A stretch of 64,000 nucleotides of DNA from QPJE01 sp051747745 (GTDB taxonomy: Bacteria; Bacillota; Halanaerobiia; Halanaerobiales; Halanaerobiaceae). Position numbers and translations under genes: made by a program. The stretch lies in NCBI GenBank assembly GCA_051747745.1, contig JBNJGL010000004.1:8812-72811 (forward strand), given 5' to 3'. Below the pieces are notes generated by a model. It had not been told where the DNA came from. It searched no databases and saw nothing but the letters and a program-made list of their open reading frames with translations. Shown here piece after piece: positions 8,517 through 18,086 of this stretch. Within the stretch, counting starts at the first letter, position 1, and every line of letters starts with the position of its first letter.

Positions 8517-10124
8517 TTAGTTGTACATTTGTTCATAATATCTTTTCAGCATTCGTTCAGCAGAAAATCTTTCATATGTTGAATCGATACTTTCAAATAG
8601 CATTTCTTTCCAGCGCTCTTTATTATTATAGTAAACATCAACAACTTCGTTAAATAAAATGCGGTGTAGTGCGTAAAGATCACTTTCATCCTGACCTTCA
8701 CCAATATATCCATCACCAAACTGCCAGCCATTAATTCCATGTTCACAACCTTCAACCCACCAGCCATCTAAAATACTCAGATTTAGAACACCGTTCATGG
8801 CTGCCTTCATGCCAGAAGTTCCACTTGCTTCCAGAGGTTTGCGCGGATTATTGAGCCATACATCAGAACCACGGGTTAAATAATGAGCGGTTTCCATACT
8901 ATAATCTTCCAGAAAAACAACACTGTCTGGAAATTCTCTTGATTTTTTAACGATATCTGCAATTATATCTTTGCCTTTGTCATCCATAGGATGGGCTTTA
9001 CCGGAAAAGACAAACTGTATTTTTCCTTCTTCAAGATATGGATCGATCACCTCAGGTTTGCTGAAGATAAGATTTGGCCTTTTATATGCAGCGGCACGGC
9101 GGGCAAAACCAATCAATAATTTTTCGGAATTAAGTTCTGCACCTGTTTTTTTAAAAATGTAATTAATTAATTCTTTTTTCATTTCCTGATGAGCCGCAAA
9201 AAGTTTCTGCTTATCATTAATGTTCTCTCTAATTCTGTCATCAACCCATGTGCCCCGGTGAACACCATTTGTTATTGAAATGATGTCTGATTTTCCCTTC
9301 ACACCACTCCACATTGCTCTAGATGTTTGACCGTGCAGTTTGGAAACACCATTAGAAATTTTGGCAAGTCTCAAACCGGCAACTGTCATACTAAATGGAC
9401 TGTCACCAATCTGACGCATCTGTTCTCTGCTGAGTCCATTAAAAGCACTCATTTTTTTAAGACTGTCAAGGCTGTGGGTTTCGTTACCTTCTTTAACAGG
9501 GGTGTGTGTGGTAAATACGATACTTTCTTTTATCTCTTCCCAGGCTTTTGTAAAGTTTTTACCTGATTCCATTTTTTCTTTAATAAGTTCTGTTCCCGCA
9601 AGAACAGCATGTCCCTCATTAAAATGATATACATCAATATTTAGTCCCAGCTGACGTATGGCTTTTACACCACCAATACCCAGAATTATTTCCTGAGCGA
9701 TTCTTTTTTCGTTAAACCCACCATAAAGATGATCAGTTATAGTTTGATATTTTCTGTTTTCGGGCAAATTGGCATCAAGAAGATAGAGGGTAGCATTATC
9801 AAATTTGTCCAGCTTCCATATTTTAAGTTTTACTTCCTGATCTCGAATTGTTACAGTAACTGTTTCCCCGGTATCAACAGCATGTTCATATACTTCTTCA
9901 TTTATCGGATAATGATCAAAAGGCCTTCCATCCTGGCCTATTAATTGTTTTGAATAACCTTTACGCCAGAGTATACCGATTCCGGTAATGGGATAGCCGT
10001 ATTCTTTGGCTGCTTTCAGAATATCACCGGCTAAAATACCAAGTCCACCTGCGTAAATTCTCATTTCTCTGTCTAATCCATACTCCATGCAGAAATAAGC
10101 TGTATGTGGCTTATTGTTGTTCAT
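8517..10124 (-). CDS. glgP: alpha-glucan phosphorylase (short form)
   Basis: This 535-residue protein of the alpha-glucan phosphorylase family (GT35) releases glucose-1-phosphate from glycogen or maltodextrin. The N-terminus YFCMEYGLDREMRIYAGGLGILAGDILKAA and VYHFNEGHAVLAGTELI are diagnostic. The pyridoxal-phosphate loop is EASGTSGMKAAMNG with Lys440, and IGFARRAAAYKRPNLIF forms the phosphate site. It is shorter than the ~800-residue E. coli type, as in many Clostridia and thermophiles. The start is set by AAGGAG upstream of the ATG at 10124. A promoter-like pair lies at the end of the preceding glycosyltransferase gene. It is the catabolic arm of the glycogen island. Confidence 0.93.
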   Translation of the reverse strand: MNNNKPHTAYFCMEYGLDREMRIYAGGLGILAGDILKAAKEYGYPITGIGILWRKGYSKQLIGQDGRPFDHYPINEEVYEHAVDTGETVTVTIRDQEVKLKIWKLDKFDNATLYLLDANLPENRKYQTITDHLYGGFNEKRIAQEIILGIGGVKAIRQLGLNIDVYHFNEGHAVLAGTELIKEKMESGKNFTKAWEEIKESIVFTTHTPVKEGNETHSLDSLKKMSAFNGLSREQMRQIGDSPFSMTVAGLRLAKISNGVSKLHGQTSRAMWSGVKGKSDIISITNGVHRGTWVDDRIRENINDKQKLFAAHQEMKKELINYIFKKTGAELNSEKLLIGFARRAAAYKRPNLIFSKPEVIDPYLEEGKIQFVFSGKAHPMDDKGKDIIADIVKKSREFPDSVVFLEDYSMETAHYLTRGSDVWLNNPRKPLEASGTSGMKAAMNGVLNLSILDGWWVEGCEHGINGWQFGDGYIGEGQDESDLYALHRILFNEVVDVYYNNKERWKEMLFESIDSTYERFSAERMLKRYYEQMYN

Positions 10125-10200
10125 ATATAAAAATCACTCCTTATAGTTTTTAATATTCTTATATTGTTTTTCTTATCAGCTAATTTATACTCATCTTTTC

Positions 10201-10228
10201 ATTATATCATCAAATTTAAAAAAGTCTA
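10201..10228 (-). promoter_or_regulatory. candidate promoter for glgP
   Basis: On the minus strand TAGACT (10228-10223), 16 bases, then TATAAT (10206-10201), about 80 bases upstream of the glgP start. The -35 box overlaps the stop codon of the upstream gene. Confidence 0.45.
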
Positions 10229-11092
10229 TATTTTAATTTCAGATTTAAATCTCTCAAGAAGTTTCTTTTCGTTATCACTATCGGGTAAATAAAAATATAG
10301 AGGTATTTTTGCATTATCAATACTAACTCTTTTCGAAATACCTTTTTTCATTGCCTTCAAGTAAGCTGATGCAATTTTATTGAGGGTTTTTAGGTCATAA
10401 ATTTTGGTATCGGCTTCTGAAGGTAATAGAGAAAACTTGCTCTCATCATCAATATCTATAATATCATTATAATACAAATGATCATATTTCTTAAAGCGCT
10501 CTTTTTCACTGCTGACTATAATCTGGTTGCAGTATTTTAAGGCAAGTCTTTCTGCAGTAATTCGACAGTGAAAATTATAGAGGTGAACAGTTTCCATGAA
10601 GTTAGTGTTTTGAGATGTAATTTCGTCCATTTCCTGTGCAGCGAGAGAGTGAGCAGTAAAAGAAAAAGGGGTATCCATTTTTTCTTTCAAAAGAACACCG
10701 GCAAGTCCACCATCTGCATAATGTGCTGTAAAAAAGTCCGGGAAACTTCCCTCTTCATCATAGAATTCCGAGATACAGTCTGCATACTCCTTAATATGAG
10801 GCCACAATTTTTCTTTTGGGAGGAATTTGCTGCCGCCAAAAGGGAGTCTTATTATTCTTAAATTTTTGCAGTCTGGATATGAATCATACAGCTGTGAAAA
10901 ATCAGGCCATTCCGGGTCATCTATTTTTCTTGTAATTATGTCCACATTGATTCCCATATCTGCCAGAGCCCTGGCAACTTCTTTTACATAAACCAGCTGA
11001 CCGTTAAAATCAGGATGTTCACCCCAGCAGCTGTTGTTTCTGTCAAAATTACCATGTGGATTCAAAAAAGCAACATGTTTAATATCTTCCAT
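10226..11092 (-). CDS. GT4 / sucrose-phosphate-synthase-like protein containing only the N-terminal GT-B lobe
   Basis: The 288-residue protein starts HVAFLNPHGNFDRNNSCWGEHPDFNGQLVYVKEVARALADMG, which resembles the acceptor lobe of sucrose-phosphate and sucrose synthases (normally DTGGQVVYVKELA). FFTAHYADGG and FSFTAHSLAAQEMD continue that lobe, and LPSEADTKIYD matches the inter-lobe hinge. The protein then stops after about 45 residues, whereas GT4 enzymes need a second ~200-residue nucleotide-sugar lobe with an EX7E motif. No downstream frame supplies it before glgP. It is therefore either a non-catalytic regulatory or binding protein, or half of a split enzyme. AAAGGAG precedes the ATG. Its neighbours suggest a link to glycogen or sucrose metabolism (inference). 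Confidence 0.7.
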   Translation of the reverse strand: MEDIKHVAFLNPHGNFDRNNSCWGEHPDFNGQLVYVKEVARALADMGINVDIITRKIDDPEWPDFSQLYDSYPDCKNLRIIRLPFGGSKFLPKEKLWPHIKEYADCISEFYDEEGSFPDFFTAHYADGGLAGVLLKEKMDTPFSFTAHSLAAQEMDEITSQNTNFMETVHLYNFHCRITAERLALKYCNQIIVSSEKERFKKYDHLYYNDIIDIDDESKFSLLPSEADTKIYDLKTLNKIASAYLKAMKKGISKRVSIDNAKIPLYFYLPDSDNEKKLLERFKSEIKI

Positions 11093-11471
11093 TTATAAAC
11101 TCTCCTTTCAGATTAAGTAAATACCAGGTTATGATATAATCTTTTTTCAAAAAAAATCAGGACAGTTCTATTTGCTATTACTTCTACATAAAAGTTAAAT
11201 AACCTGTTTTTTGCCAGTAATTATTAGATTGACTTTTAAAGTAGTCAGATAAAGGAGTAAGAGAATTTATAGAGAATAGTTTATTTAATAGAATATAATA
11301 TATTAATGTGTCGACAAAAAGGATGTTTACGAAAAATGAGTTTGAGACGCAAATATCCTTTTTGTGGGAGAACCATATATTAAAATAATTTAATTATTGG
11401 ATCTGTAAACAAAATTTTGATATTATTCAGCTAATTTTAGAGTTAAAATAATAATTACTGGAGTTGATATT
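11093..11471. other. 379-bp intergenic region between divergent glycosyltransferase and pullulanase genes
   Basis: It holds the ribosome site of the minus-strand gene (AAAGGAGAG), AT-rich promoter-like sequence, one copy of the dispersed long-hairpin repeat at 11311-11376, and the pulA ribosome site just before 11472. No coding potential is seen on either strand. Confidence 0.7.
11311..11376 (+). repeat. dispersed long-hairpin repeat, copy A
   Basis: The arms ACAAAAAGGATGTTTACG and CGCAAATATCCTTTTTGT are imperfect inverted repeats around the loop AAAAATGAGTTTGAGA. The unit ends with GTGGGAGAACCAT. The same order of motifs (ACAAAAAGG, AAAAATGAGTT, GACGCAAATA, CCTTTTTGTG, GAGAACCAT) recurs at 29844-29934. 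Confidence 0.75.
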
Positions 11472-13391
11472 TTGACATATAATGTTTTTGAGGTTGATTC
11501 AGATAAAATGTTTTATTCCGGTGATGACCTGGGTCTAACATTTGATAAAAAAAACATAAATTATAAAATCTGGTCTCCACCTGCAGAGAAAGTATATATT
11601 GATATTTACTCTGATGACAGGGCAGAAGATAAAATAGGTGAATTTGAATTACACCAGTCCATAAAGGGTACCTGGCAGGTGAATCTTCCTGCTGATATAT
11701 ACGGAAATTATTATAAACTTAGATTAAAAAAGGGGATAGTAGAAGAGAGCTTTGTTGATCCATGGGTAAAAGCAGTGGGTACCAACAGTCGGTGTGGTCT
11801 GATAGTAGATCCTTCAATTATATTTCCACCCACCTGGACACATGATAAAAAAATTGAATTGAATAATCCTGTTGATGCCGTTATATATGAACTGCATGTA
11901 AAAGATTTTTCTATTTCCAAAGAAAGTGGTATAAGACACAGGGGTAAATATAATGCTTTTACAGAAAGGCATACTACAAACACAGATGGTATGTTAAGTG
12001 GACTTTCTCATCTTAAAGAGCTGGGAATTACCCATGTCCACCTACTGCCTGTCTTCGATTTTGCTACTGCAGATGATACTGATGTAAATAGTTATAACTG
12101 GGGCTATGATCCACTTTTTTATATGGTTCCAGAAGGATCTTATGCTTCTAATCCTGCCAATGAAAGCCGAATTTATGAGTTTAAAAAAATGGTTAAAGTT
12201 CTTCATTCACATGGTATTGGTGTAATTATGGATGTGGTTTATAATCATACTTATCAGATAGAGAGTTCTTCTTTTCAGATGCTTTTTCCTGATTATTTTT
12301 ATCGTTTTGATAAATATGGAAAATTTGCAAATGCATCTGGAGTAGGTAATGAAATAGCAAGTGAGAGGCCTATGATGAGGAAATATATAATAGATTCTCT
12401 TTTGTACTGGAGCAGAGAATATCATATTGATGGATTTAGATTTGATCTGATGAGTGCAATTGATAAAGAAACTATTTTTCAGGCAGCTAAAAAGCTAAAA
12501 AGAGAAAATGAGTCTGTCATAATTTATGGTGAACCATGGACGGCACTGCCTCCTCAGCTGGAAAAGCATCAAATTATAAAAAAAGGTGGACAGAAGGGCT
12601 CGGGTACTGCAGTTTTCAATGATAATTTTCGCAATGCAATTAAAGGAGATAATGATGGACAAAAAAAGGGTTTTATTCAGGGAAAAATAGCACTGGAAAG
12701 AGAAATTAACGAAGGAATAATTGGCTCTGTTGGGCTTGCAGAAAGACGGCTGCAAGGTTTTGCACAGAAGGCTTCGGAAACTATAAATTATGTTGAATCA
12801 CATGATAATTTAACTCTCTGGGATAAATTGACTGTCTCCTGTCCGGGAGCAGATGAAGAAACAAGAAAAAAGATGCACAGACTAGCAATGGCAGTGCTTT
12901 TTACTTCTCAGGGTGTTCCATTTATACAGGCAGGTACGGAATTTTTGAGAACTAAATTTGGTGATAAAAATAGCTATAATTCTGGTATATTTGTTAATCA
13001 GTTGAAATGGGAAAGGAAAACAACATATAATGAACACTTTAATTATGTTAAAGGACTAATAAATCTCCGCAGCCATCATCCAGCTTTTAGAATGGAAAAA
13101 AGGGAAGAAATTAGAGAGAAGATTAAATTTTTAAATTCTCCAGCAAATACAGTAGGTTTTTGTATTGGTAAACATGCTAATGGTGATGGATGGGAAAAGA
13201 TAATTGTTCTTTATAATCCCAATCGAGAATGGATTCAGTTTGATCTTCCTGAAAAGAGAACATGGGCGATTGTAGTAGATGATGAGGAAGCCGGTGCAGA
13301 ACCGATAAGAATTTTTTGTTCAGATGAGGTGCAGGTGCCACCGGTAAGTGCAATGGTCATATATTCAACCACCCTTTTGACAGGATGTTAA
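11472..13391 (+). CDS. pulA: type I pullulanase (glycogen/pullulan debranching, GH13)
   Basis: The 639-residue protein has an N-terminal CBM48-like domain (INYKIWSPPAEKVYIDIY) followed by a GH13 barrel. The type I pullulanase signature is YNWGYDP at about residue 212. Barrel motifs are VIMDVVYNHTY, DGFRFDLMSAID (nucleophile Asp325), IIYGEPW (acid/base Glu) and VESHDNLTLWDKL. No signal peptide is present, so it acts inside the cell, hydrolysing alpha-1,6 branches of glycogen limit dextrins. The start is a TTG at 11472 with GGAG ten bases upstream. It stands alone on the plus strand between minus-strand glg genes and ends at a clear terminator. Confidence 0.93.
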   Translation: MTYNVFEVDSDKMFYSGDDLGLTFDKKNINYKIWSPPAEKVYIDIYSDDRAEDKIGEFELHQSIKGTWQVNLPADIYGNYYKLRLKKGIVEESFVDPWVKAVGTNSRCGLIVDPSIIFPPTWTHDKKIELNNPVDAVIYELHVKDFSISKESGIRHRGKYNAFTERHTTNTDGMLSGLSHLKELGITHVHLLPVFDFATADDTDVNSYNWGYDPLFYMVPEGSYASNPANESRIYEFKKMVKVLHSHGIGVIMDVVYNHTYQIESSSFQMLFPDYFYRFDKYGKFANASGVGNEIASERPMMRKYIIDSLLYWSREYHIDGFRFDLMSAIDKETIFQAAKKLKRENESVIIYGEPWTALPPQLEKHQIIKKGGQKGSGTAVFNDNFRNAIKGDNDGQKKGFIQGKIALEREINEGIIGSVGLAERRLQGFAQKASETINYVESHDNLTLWDKLTVSCPGADEETRKKMHRLAMAVLFTSQGVPFIQAGTEFLRTKFGDKNSYNSGIFVNQLKWERKTTYNEHFNYVKGLINLRSHHPAFRMEKREEIREKIKFLNSPANTVGFCIGKHANGDGWEKIIVLYNPNREWIQFDLPEKRTWAIVVDDEEAGAEPIRIFCSDEVQVPPVSAMVIYSTTLLTGC

Positions 13392-13402
13392 CTATAAATA
13401 AG

Positions 13403-13447
13403 AGGCAGTACAGGCAAAATTATAAACACAGATCTGTACTGCCTTTT
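13403..13447 (+). terminator. intrinsic terminator after pulA
   Basis: The 11-bp perfect stem AGGCAGTACAG / CTGTACTGCCT with a 20-base loop is followed by TTTT. Confidence 0.8.
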
Positions 13448-13524
13448 AGATTTAAATATTATTTTGAATCTGTAAAATGAATATTTAATATAGAAAGATA
13501 TATCATTATACTTTAATTTCTTAA

Positions 13525-14679
13525 TTAAACTATAGAGTTTTTTTCTATTATAACCGGATAATTAATATCTCCTTTAAGTTCTTTGTTTGCGGTAATTGTT
13601 ACACCTTTATCTGTAATTACATTCTCCAGTTTAACTCCAGGGCCAATCTCTGATTTCTGCATAATTATTGAATTTTTGACAGAAGCCCCTGGATGAATTT
13701 TAACTCCTCTAAATAATATGCTGTTTCGCACTTCACCTTCGATTATACAGCCGTTTGCTGCCAGTATATTTCTGGCCATTGAACTTTCCTTATATTCACT
13801 TGGAGCTTCATCTTTAGGTTTTGTAAAAATAGGGCCATTTTTTAGAAAAATTTCCTGCCAGACATCAGGCTTTAAAAGTTCAAGATTACTTTTATAATAG
13901 CCATTAATGGAATTAATAACTGCTGCATAAGAGTGAAAGGGATATCCATATACTTTTAAGTTTTTAATGTTTCCTATAATGGCATTTTTGACAAAATCCC
14001 ATTCCCCTTTGGAAATACAGTCATCCATTATTTCAAGCAGAAGATCTTTTTTTATTATATATCTCTGCAGTGATATTTTTTTATAATAATTCTTATCAGG
14101 ATTGACCTTCATATTTATTATTCTATCATTGTCATCTGTATTTATTACTGTATAAGAAGTATCACGGCGGAAGATATCCATTTCTTTATAAATTATGGTT
14201 ATATCATTTTCATTTTCTATATGATATTGAAATGCATCCCGATAATCTATATTACATACAATATTTGGGCTGGTTATTATTACATATTCCTGTGTACTTC
14301 TCTTTATATAGTCAATATTGCTTGAAAAATTCTGCAGATCACCTTTATAGGTTCTGTTGTTTTGATAAATATGAGCAGGGGGAAGGATAAAGAGGCCATT
14401 TCTTTTTCTATCAAGGTCCCATGCTTTGCCAAAACCAATGTGATCCATAAGTGATCTATATTTGCTTTCAAGCAGAATACCAACATTTGTTATTCCAGAA
14501 TTAACCATATTAGAAAGAGGAAAATCAATTAGTCTGTAGCGGGATCCATATGGTACTGAAGCAAGCGATCTGTGATTAGTCAACTTTTCCAGAAAAGTTT
14601 CGTCAAGAGCATTGTTGATTATTCCCATTACATTACTCATATAAGGACCACTTTTGCTGTAGGCTGGTGTCATCATCAT
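13525..14679 (-). CDS. glgD: glucose-1-phosphate adenylyltransferase regulatory subunit GlgD
   Basis: The 384-residue protein is a GlgC paralogue. It has YGSRYRLIDFPLSNMVNSGI and a C-terminal left-handed beta-helix with hexapeptide repeats (GCIIEGEVRNSILFRGVKIHPGASVKNSIIMQK). It lacks the N-terminal AGGKGSRL nucleotide loop found in GlgC and starts MSNVMGIINNALDE instead, the usual form of GlgD in Firmicutes, where GlgC and GlgD form a heterotetramer. The ATG at 14679 overlaps the glgC stop by four bases. An in-frame ATG at 14640 (residue 14) aligns better with the family N-terminus but has no ribosome site. It is the last gene of glgB-glgC-glgD. Confidence 0.9.
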   Translation of the reverse strand: MMMTPAYSKSGPYMSNVMGIINNALDETFLEKLTNHRSLASVPYGSRYRLIDFPLSNMVNSGITNVGILLESKYRSLMDHIGFGKAWDLDRKRNGLFILPPAHIYQNNRTYKGDLQNFSSNIDYIKRSTQEYVIITSPNIVCNIDYRDAFQYHIENENDITIIYKEMDIFRRDTSYTVINTDDNDRIINMKVNPDKNYYKKISLQRYIIKKDLLLEIMDDCISKGEWDFVKNAIIGNIKNLKVYGYPFHSYAAVINSINGYYKSNLELLKPDVWQEIFLKNGPIFTKPKDEAPSEYKESSMARNILAANGCIIEGEVRNSILFRGVKIHPGASVKNSIIMQKSEIGPGVKLENVITDKGVTITANKELKGDINYPVIIEKNSIV

Positions 14680-15857
14680 TGTCCCACCACCATTCCTGAT
14701 TTTATACTGGAATTTTTCTTTACTGTTTCCTCATCACCGATTACAGTTATTTTCAATTCTTCTGACTGACCATCTATACCTATTTTGGAATTTTCTTCGA
14801 TTGTAACATTTCTGCCGATTATAGAGTTCTTAACATGACTACCTTTTCCAATTCGAGTGTTGGGAAGAATAACAGAGTTCTCTACAATTACATCTCTTTC
14901 AATACGGACTCCAAAAAATAGAACTGAATTTTTTATTTTCCCTAAAATTTGTGTTCCCTTGTTGATCAATGAGTGATCTACCTCTGCAGTTTCTGCTATA
15001 TACTGTGGAGGTTTGTTTGGATTAACGGAATAAATAATCCAATTTCTATCGTGCAGATCAAGCTCAGGAGAATCACCGAGAAGATCCATGTGAGCCCCCC
15101 AGTAACTTTCAATAGTTCCTACATCTTTCCAGTAATCTGTAAATTTATATGCATAAATCTGGAGATCATTATCTATCATAGCAGGGATAATATTTTTGCC
15201 GAAATCTCCATCAGATTCCTCATTTTCCGCATCTTCTAAAAGGTATTTTTTTAGTGTCTGCCACTTAAAAATATAAATTCCCATTGATGCTAAATTGCTT
15301 TTTGGATTTTCTGGTTTTTCCTGGAATTCAAATATTTGTTGAGAGTCGTCTGTATTCATTATCCCAAAACGATTTGCATCCTTCCAGGGAACTTCCAGAA
15401 CACCAATAGTAGCTTCTGCATTTTTCTCTTTGTGATAATCCAGCATGAGAGAATAATCCATTTTATATATATGATCACCGGATAATATTAGAACATATTC
15501 GGGGTCATGTATATCTATAAATTCTATATTTTGATAAATTGCATCTGCTGTTCCTTTGTACCAGGATCCACCATCTTCTTTTACATATGGAGGAAGAACA
15601 GTAACACCACCTTTATTTCTATCCAGATCCCAGGAACTTCCACTACCGATATAGGAATTAAGTACCAGAGGTTTATACTGTGTTAAGACACCGACGGTAT
15701 CAATGCCGGAGTTTGAACAGTTGCTTAGCGGAAAATCAATTAATCTGTATTCTCCACCAAAAGGCACAGCTGGTTTAGCTATATTTTTGGTCAGCACTCC
15801 TAATCTACTTCCCTTTCCTCCTGCAAGTATCATTGCCAGAAGTTCTAGATTTGCCAT
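14676..15857 (-). CDS. glgC: glucose-1-phosphate adenylyltransferase catalytic subunit GlgC
   Basis: The 393-residue enzyme makes ADP-glucose from ATP and glucose-1-phosphate, the committed step of glycogen synthesis. Visible motifs are the nucleotide loop ILAGGKGSRLGVLTKNIAKP, GGEYRLIDFPLSNCSNSGI, WYKGTADAIYQN, LILSGDHIYKMDY and FQEKPENPKS, with a beta-helix C-terminus (NSVILPNTRIGKGSHVKNSII). Length is normal for the family. The ATG at 15857 follows ACAGGAGGT. It overlaps glgD by four bases and lies 25 bases downstream of glgB, so the three form one operon. Confidence 0.95.
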   Translation of the reverse strand: MANLELLAMILAGGKGSRLGVLTKNIAKPAVPFGGEYRLIDFPLSNCSNSGIDTVGVLTQYKPLVLNSYIGSGSSWDLDRNKGGVTVLPPYVKEDGGSWYKGTADAIYQNIEFIDIHDPEYVLILSGDHIYKMDYSLMLDYHKEKNAEATIGVLEVPWKDANRFGIMNTDDSQQIFEFQEKPENPKSNLASMGIYIFKWQTLKKYLLEDAENEESDGDFGKNIIPAMIDNDLQIYAYKFTDYWKDVGTIESYWGAHMDLLGDSPELDLHDRNWIIYSVNPNKPPQYIAETAEVDHSLINKGTQILGKIKNSVLFFGVRIERDVIVENSVILPNTRIGKGSHVKNSIIGRNVTIEENSKIGIDGQSEELKITVIGDEETVKKNSSIKSGMVVGQ

Positions 15858-15882
15858 GGTTTTACCTCCTGTTTTTTAGATT

Positions 15883-17787
15883 TTAATTCTCTTTATTTTT
15901 CTTATGCTTTAAATATAAGCCTGCTAGTGGGGGTAGATTAATTGCCAGAGAATAATCAAATCCATGGAATTTATTTTTTTCAGCTTTAATCCTGGCAGAA
16001 GTTTCATAATCTGAGCCACCAAAAGCTTTTTGATCACTGTTTAATATTAGTTCATATTCACCCGGGCCTGGAACTCCAATACGGTAATTATCTCTGGGTA
16101 CAGGTGTAAAATTACATATTATAATTATTTGCTGTTTTGCCTGGTCTGATTTTCTTATATAGCTTATAACACTCTGTTTATAATCATCTGCTTCAATCCA
16201 CCGAAATCCTTCTTGCTGGTGATCCAATTCCCACAGGGACTTTTCTCTTTTATAAATATTATTTAATTCCTGTACAAAGTTTTTAATTTCCCTGTGTTTT
16301 TCATAGTCGAGAAGAAGCCAGTCCAGTTCATTTTTATAATTCCACTCAATAAATTGACCAAATTCTCCACCCATAAACAAAAGATTTTTTCCGGGGTGTG
16401 AGTACATATAGGTATATAGAAGCCTTAAATTGGCGAATTTCTGCCAGTAATCACCTGGCATTTTATCAAGCAGAGATTTTTTTCCGTGTACAACCTCATC
16501 ATGGGAAAGAGGGAGAATATAATTTTCGCTGTTTGTATACATGATAGAGAAAGTTAAATTATTGTGGCTCCATTTGCGGTATAGAGGAGGTTTTTCCATA
16601 TAATCTAAGGTATCGTTCATCCACCCCATATTCCACTTATAATTAAAGCCCAGACCGCCATCGTGAACAGGTGCTGTCACCAGAGGCCAGGCGCTCGATT
16701 CTTCAGCTACCATTAAGATACCAGGATAGCGATTAAACATTTCCCTGTTTAATTCTTTAATAAATTCGACTGCATCTAAATTTTCAAAACCACCATATTT
16801 ATTTGCAGCCCACTGTCCATCTTCTTTTTCATAATTAAGATACAGCATATTGCTTACCGCATCAACGCGCAGGCCATCAATATGGTAAGTATTAAACCAA
16901 AAATCAGCACTAGAAATTAAAAAACTCCAGACTTCATTCTGAGCAAAATCAAAATTTAATGTATCCCACTGAATATTTTCTGCTCTTCTGGGATCACTGC
17001 TTTCAAAAAGATGAGTACCATCGAAGAGCCGCAGGCCGTGATCGTCTTTACAGAAATGGCTGGGTACCCAGTCCATAATGACTGCAAGATTGTTTTTATG
17101 GCATTTGTTTACAAAATACATAAAGTCTTCCGGTTTCCCATAGCGGGATGTTAGGGCAAAGTAACCGGTAGTTTGGTATCCCCATGAACCTGGAAACGGG
17201 TATTCTGTTAAAGGCATTAATTCAATATGAGTAAAGCCCATATCTGCTGCATAGGGAATAAGTTCATCAGCTATCTCACGATAATTCATTAATTCACCAC
17301 TGTTTTTTTTCCATGAGCCCAGATGAACTTCATAAATAGAAATCGGCTGTTTTAAAGGAGTTTTTTCTTTTCTCTGCTGAAGCCATTTTTTGTCTTTCCA
17401 GTTAAAATCGTTTAATTCATATATCTGTGAAGCTGTACCGGGGCTTTTTTCCTGCCGCAGAGCATAGGGATCTGCTTTAATTCTTTCTAATCCTCTATAC
17501 CCTCTAATCCAGTATTTATAAAGCATACCGGTTTCAGCATTTTCCACAAATGCTGTCCATATACCAGAATCTTTTAATTTTTTGAGGGGATTTTTGCTTT
17601 TATCCCAGCTGTTAAAATCACCAATTACACTGACTTTTTCCGCAGCTGGAGCCCAGACAGAAAAACGAACTCCAGATTTTCCATTTTCTCTGACAGAATG
17701 AGCTCCTAAAAATTTATATGATTCATAATGCCTTCCCTGATGAAAAAGATAGCGGTCATAATCACCTGGATATTTTTCTGAATTCAT
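15883..17787 (-). CDS. glgB: 1,4-alpha-glucan branching enzyme
   Basis: The 634-residue GH13 enzyme introduces alpha-1,6 branches in glycogen. The N-terminal CBM48 is visible as GVRFSVWAPAAEKVSVIGDFNSWD. The barrel has the GlgB signatures ELMPLTEYPFPGSWGYQTTGYFA, VIMDWVPSHF, DGLRVDAVSNMLY (nucleophile Asp), MVAEESSAWP (acid/base Glu) and LPLSHDEVVHGKKSL. The C-terminal beta domain is present, so the gene is full length. The ATG at 17787 follows AAAGGAGGAGG. It heads the minus-strand glgB-glgC-glgD operon, divergent from glgA across about 300 bases. Confidence 0.95.
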   Translation of the reverse strand: MNSEKYPGDYDRYLFHQGRHYESYKFLGAHSVRENGKSGVRFSVWAPAAEKVSVIGDFNSWDKSKNPLKKLKDSGIWTAFVENAETGMLYKYWIRGYRGLERIKADPYALRQEKSPGTASQIYELNDFNWKDKKWLQQRKEKTPLKQPISIYEVHLGSWKKNSGELMNYREIADELIPYAADMGFTHIELMPLTEYPFPGSWGYQTTGYFALTSRYGKPEDFMYFVNKCHKNNLAVIMDWVPSHFCKDDHGLRLFDGTHLFESSDPRRAENIQWDTLNFDFAQNEVWSFLISSADFWFNTYHIDGLRVDAVSNMLYLNYEKEDGQWAANKYGGFENLDAVEFIKELNREMFNRYPGILMVAEESSAWPLVTAPVHDGGLGFNYKWNMGWMNDTLDYMEKPPLYRKWSHNNLTFSIMYTNSENYILPLSHDEVVHGKKSLLDKMPGDYWQKFANLRLLYTYMYSHPGKNLLFMGGEFGQFIEWNYKNELDWLLLDYEKHREIKNFVQELNNIYKREKSLWELDHQQEGFRWIEADDYKQSVISYIRKSDQAKQQIIIICNFTPVPRDNYRIGVPGPGEYELILNSDQKAFGGSDYETSARIKAEKNKFHGFDYSLAINLPPLAGLYLKHKKNKEN

Positions 17788-17955
17788 ATACCTCCTCCTT
17801 TCTAAAAAAGTCTTTTCTGATGTTATTTATTTTGGTCTTATTATTATACTATTTCGCTATTTTATGAATTTTACCTTTATTTTATTAAACAGATACAGCA
17901 CAGTATTATTTGTAAGAAGTACATAAATTTGATAAATTGAGGTGTTATTATTTAG

Positions 17956-17984
17956 TTGACATTATTTATAAGGTTTAATACACT
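17956..17984 (+). promoter_or_regulatory. sigma-A promoter for glgA
   Basis: A perfect -35 box TTGACA (17956-17961), a 17-base spacer and -10 TACACT (17979-17984) lie about 100 bases upstream of the glgA start. Confidence 0.8.
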
Positions 17985-17993
17985 AATAGTGTA
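17979..17993. promoter_or_regulatory. palindromic operator overlapping glgA -10 box
   Basis: The sequence TACACTAATAGTGTA is a perfect 6-3-6 inverted repeat that exactly covers the -10 box and the bases after it. This is the position of a repressor site. The cognate regulator is unknown. Confidence 0.6.
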
Positions 17994-18086
17994 AGGAAAT
18001 AGTTAATGAAATAAATTTGATAAATTGTGTCTGACAGATTAATACAGATTAATAAAGCTGTTTTTATTTACACAGGAGGTGTAAAA

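Noticed and set aside
8447..8653. Small plus-strand frame downstream of pfpI
   Set aside because: It reads through the glgP terminator hairpin and is antisense to the glgP 3' end.
18027..18086. Longer N-terminus for glgA
   Set aside because: The family-typical start MGKKLKILFAASEADP has a perfect CAGGAGG ribosome site at 18087; the extension has none.
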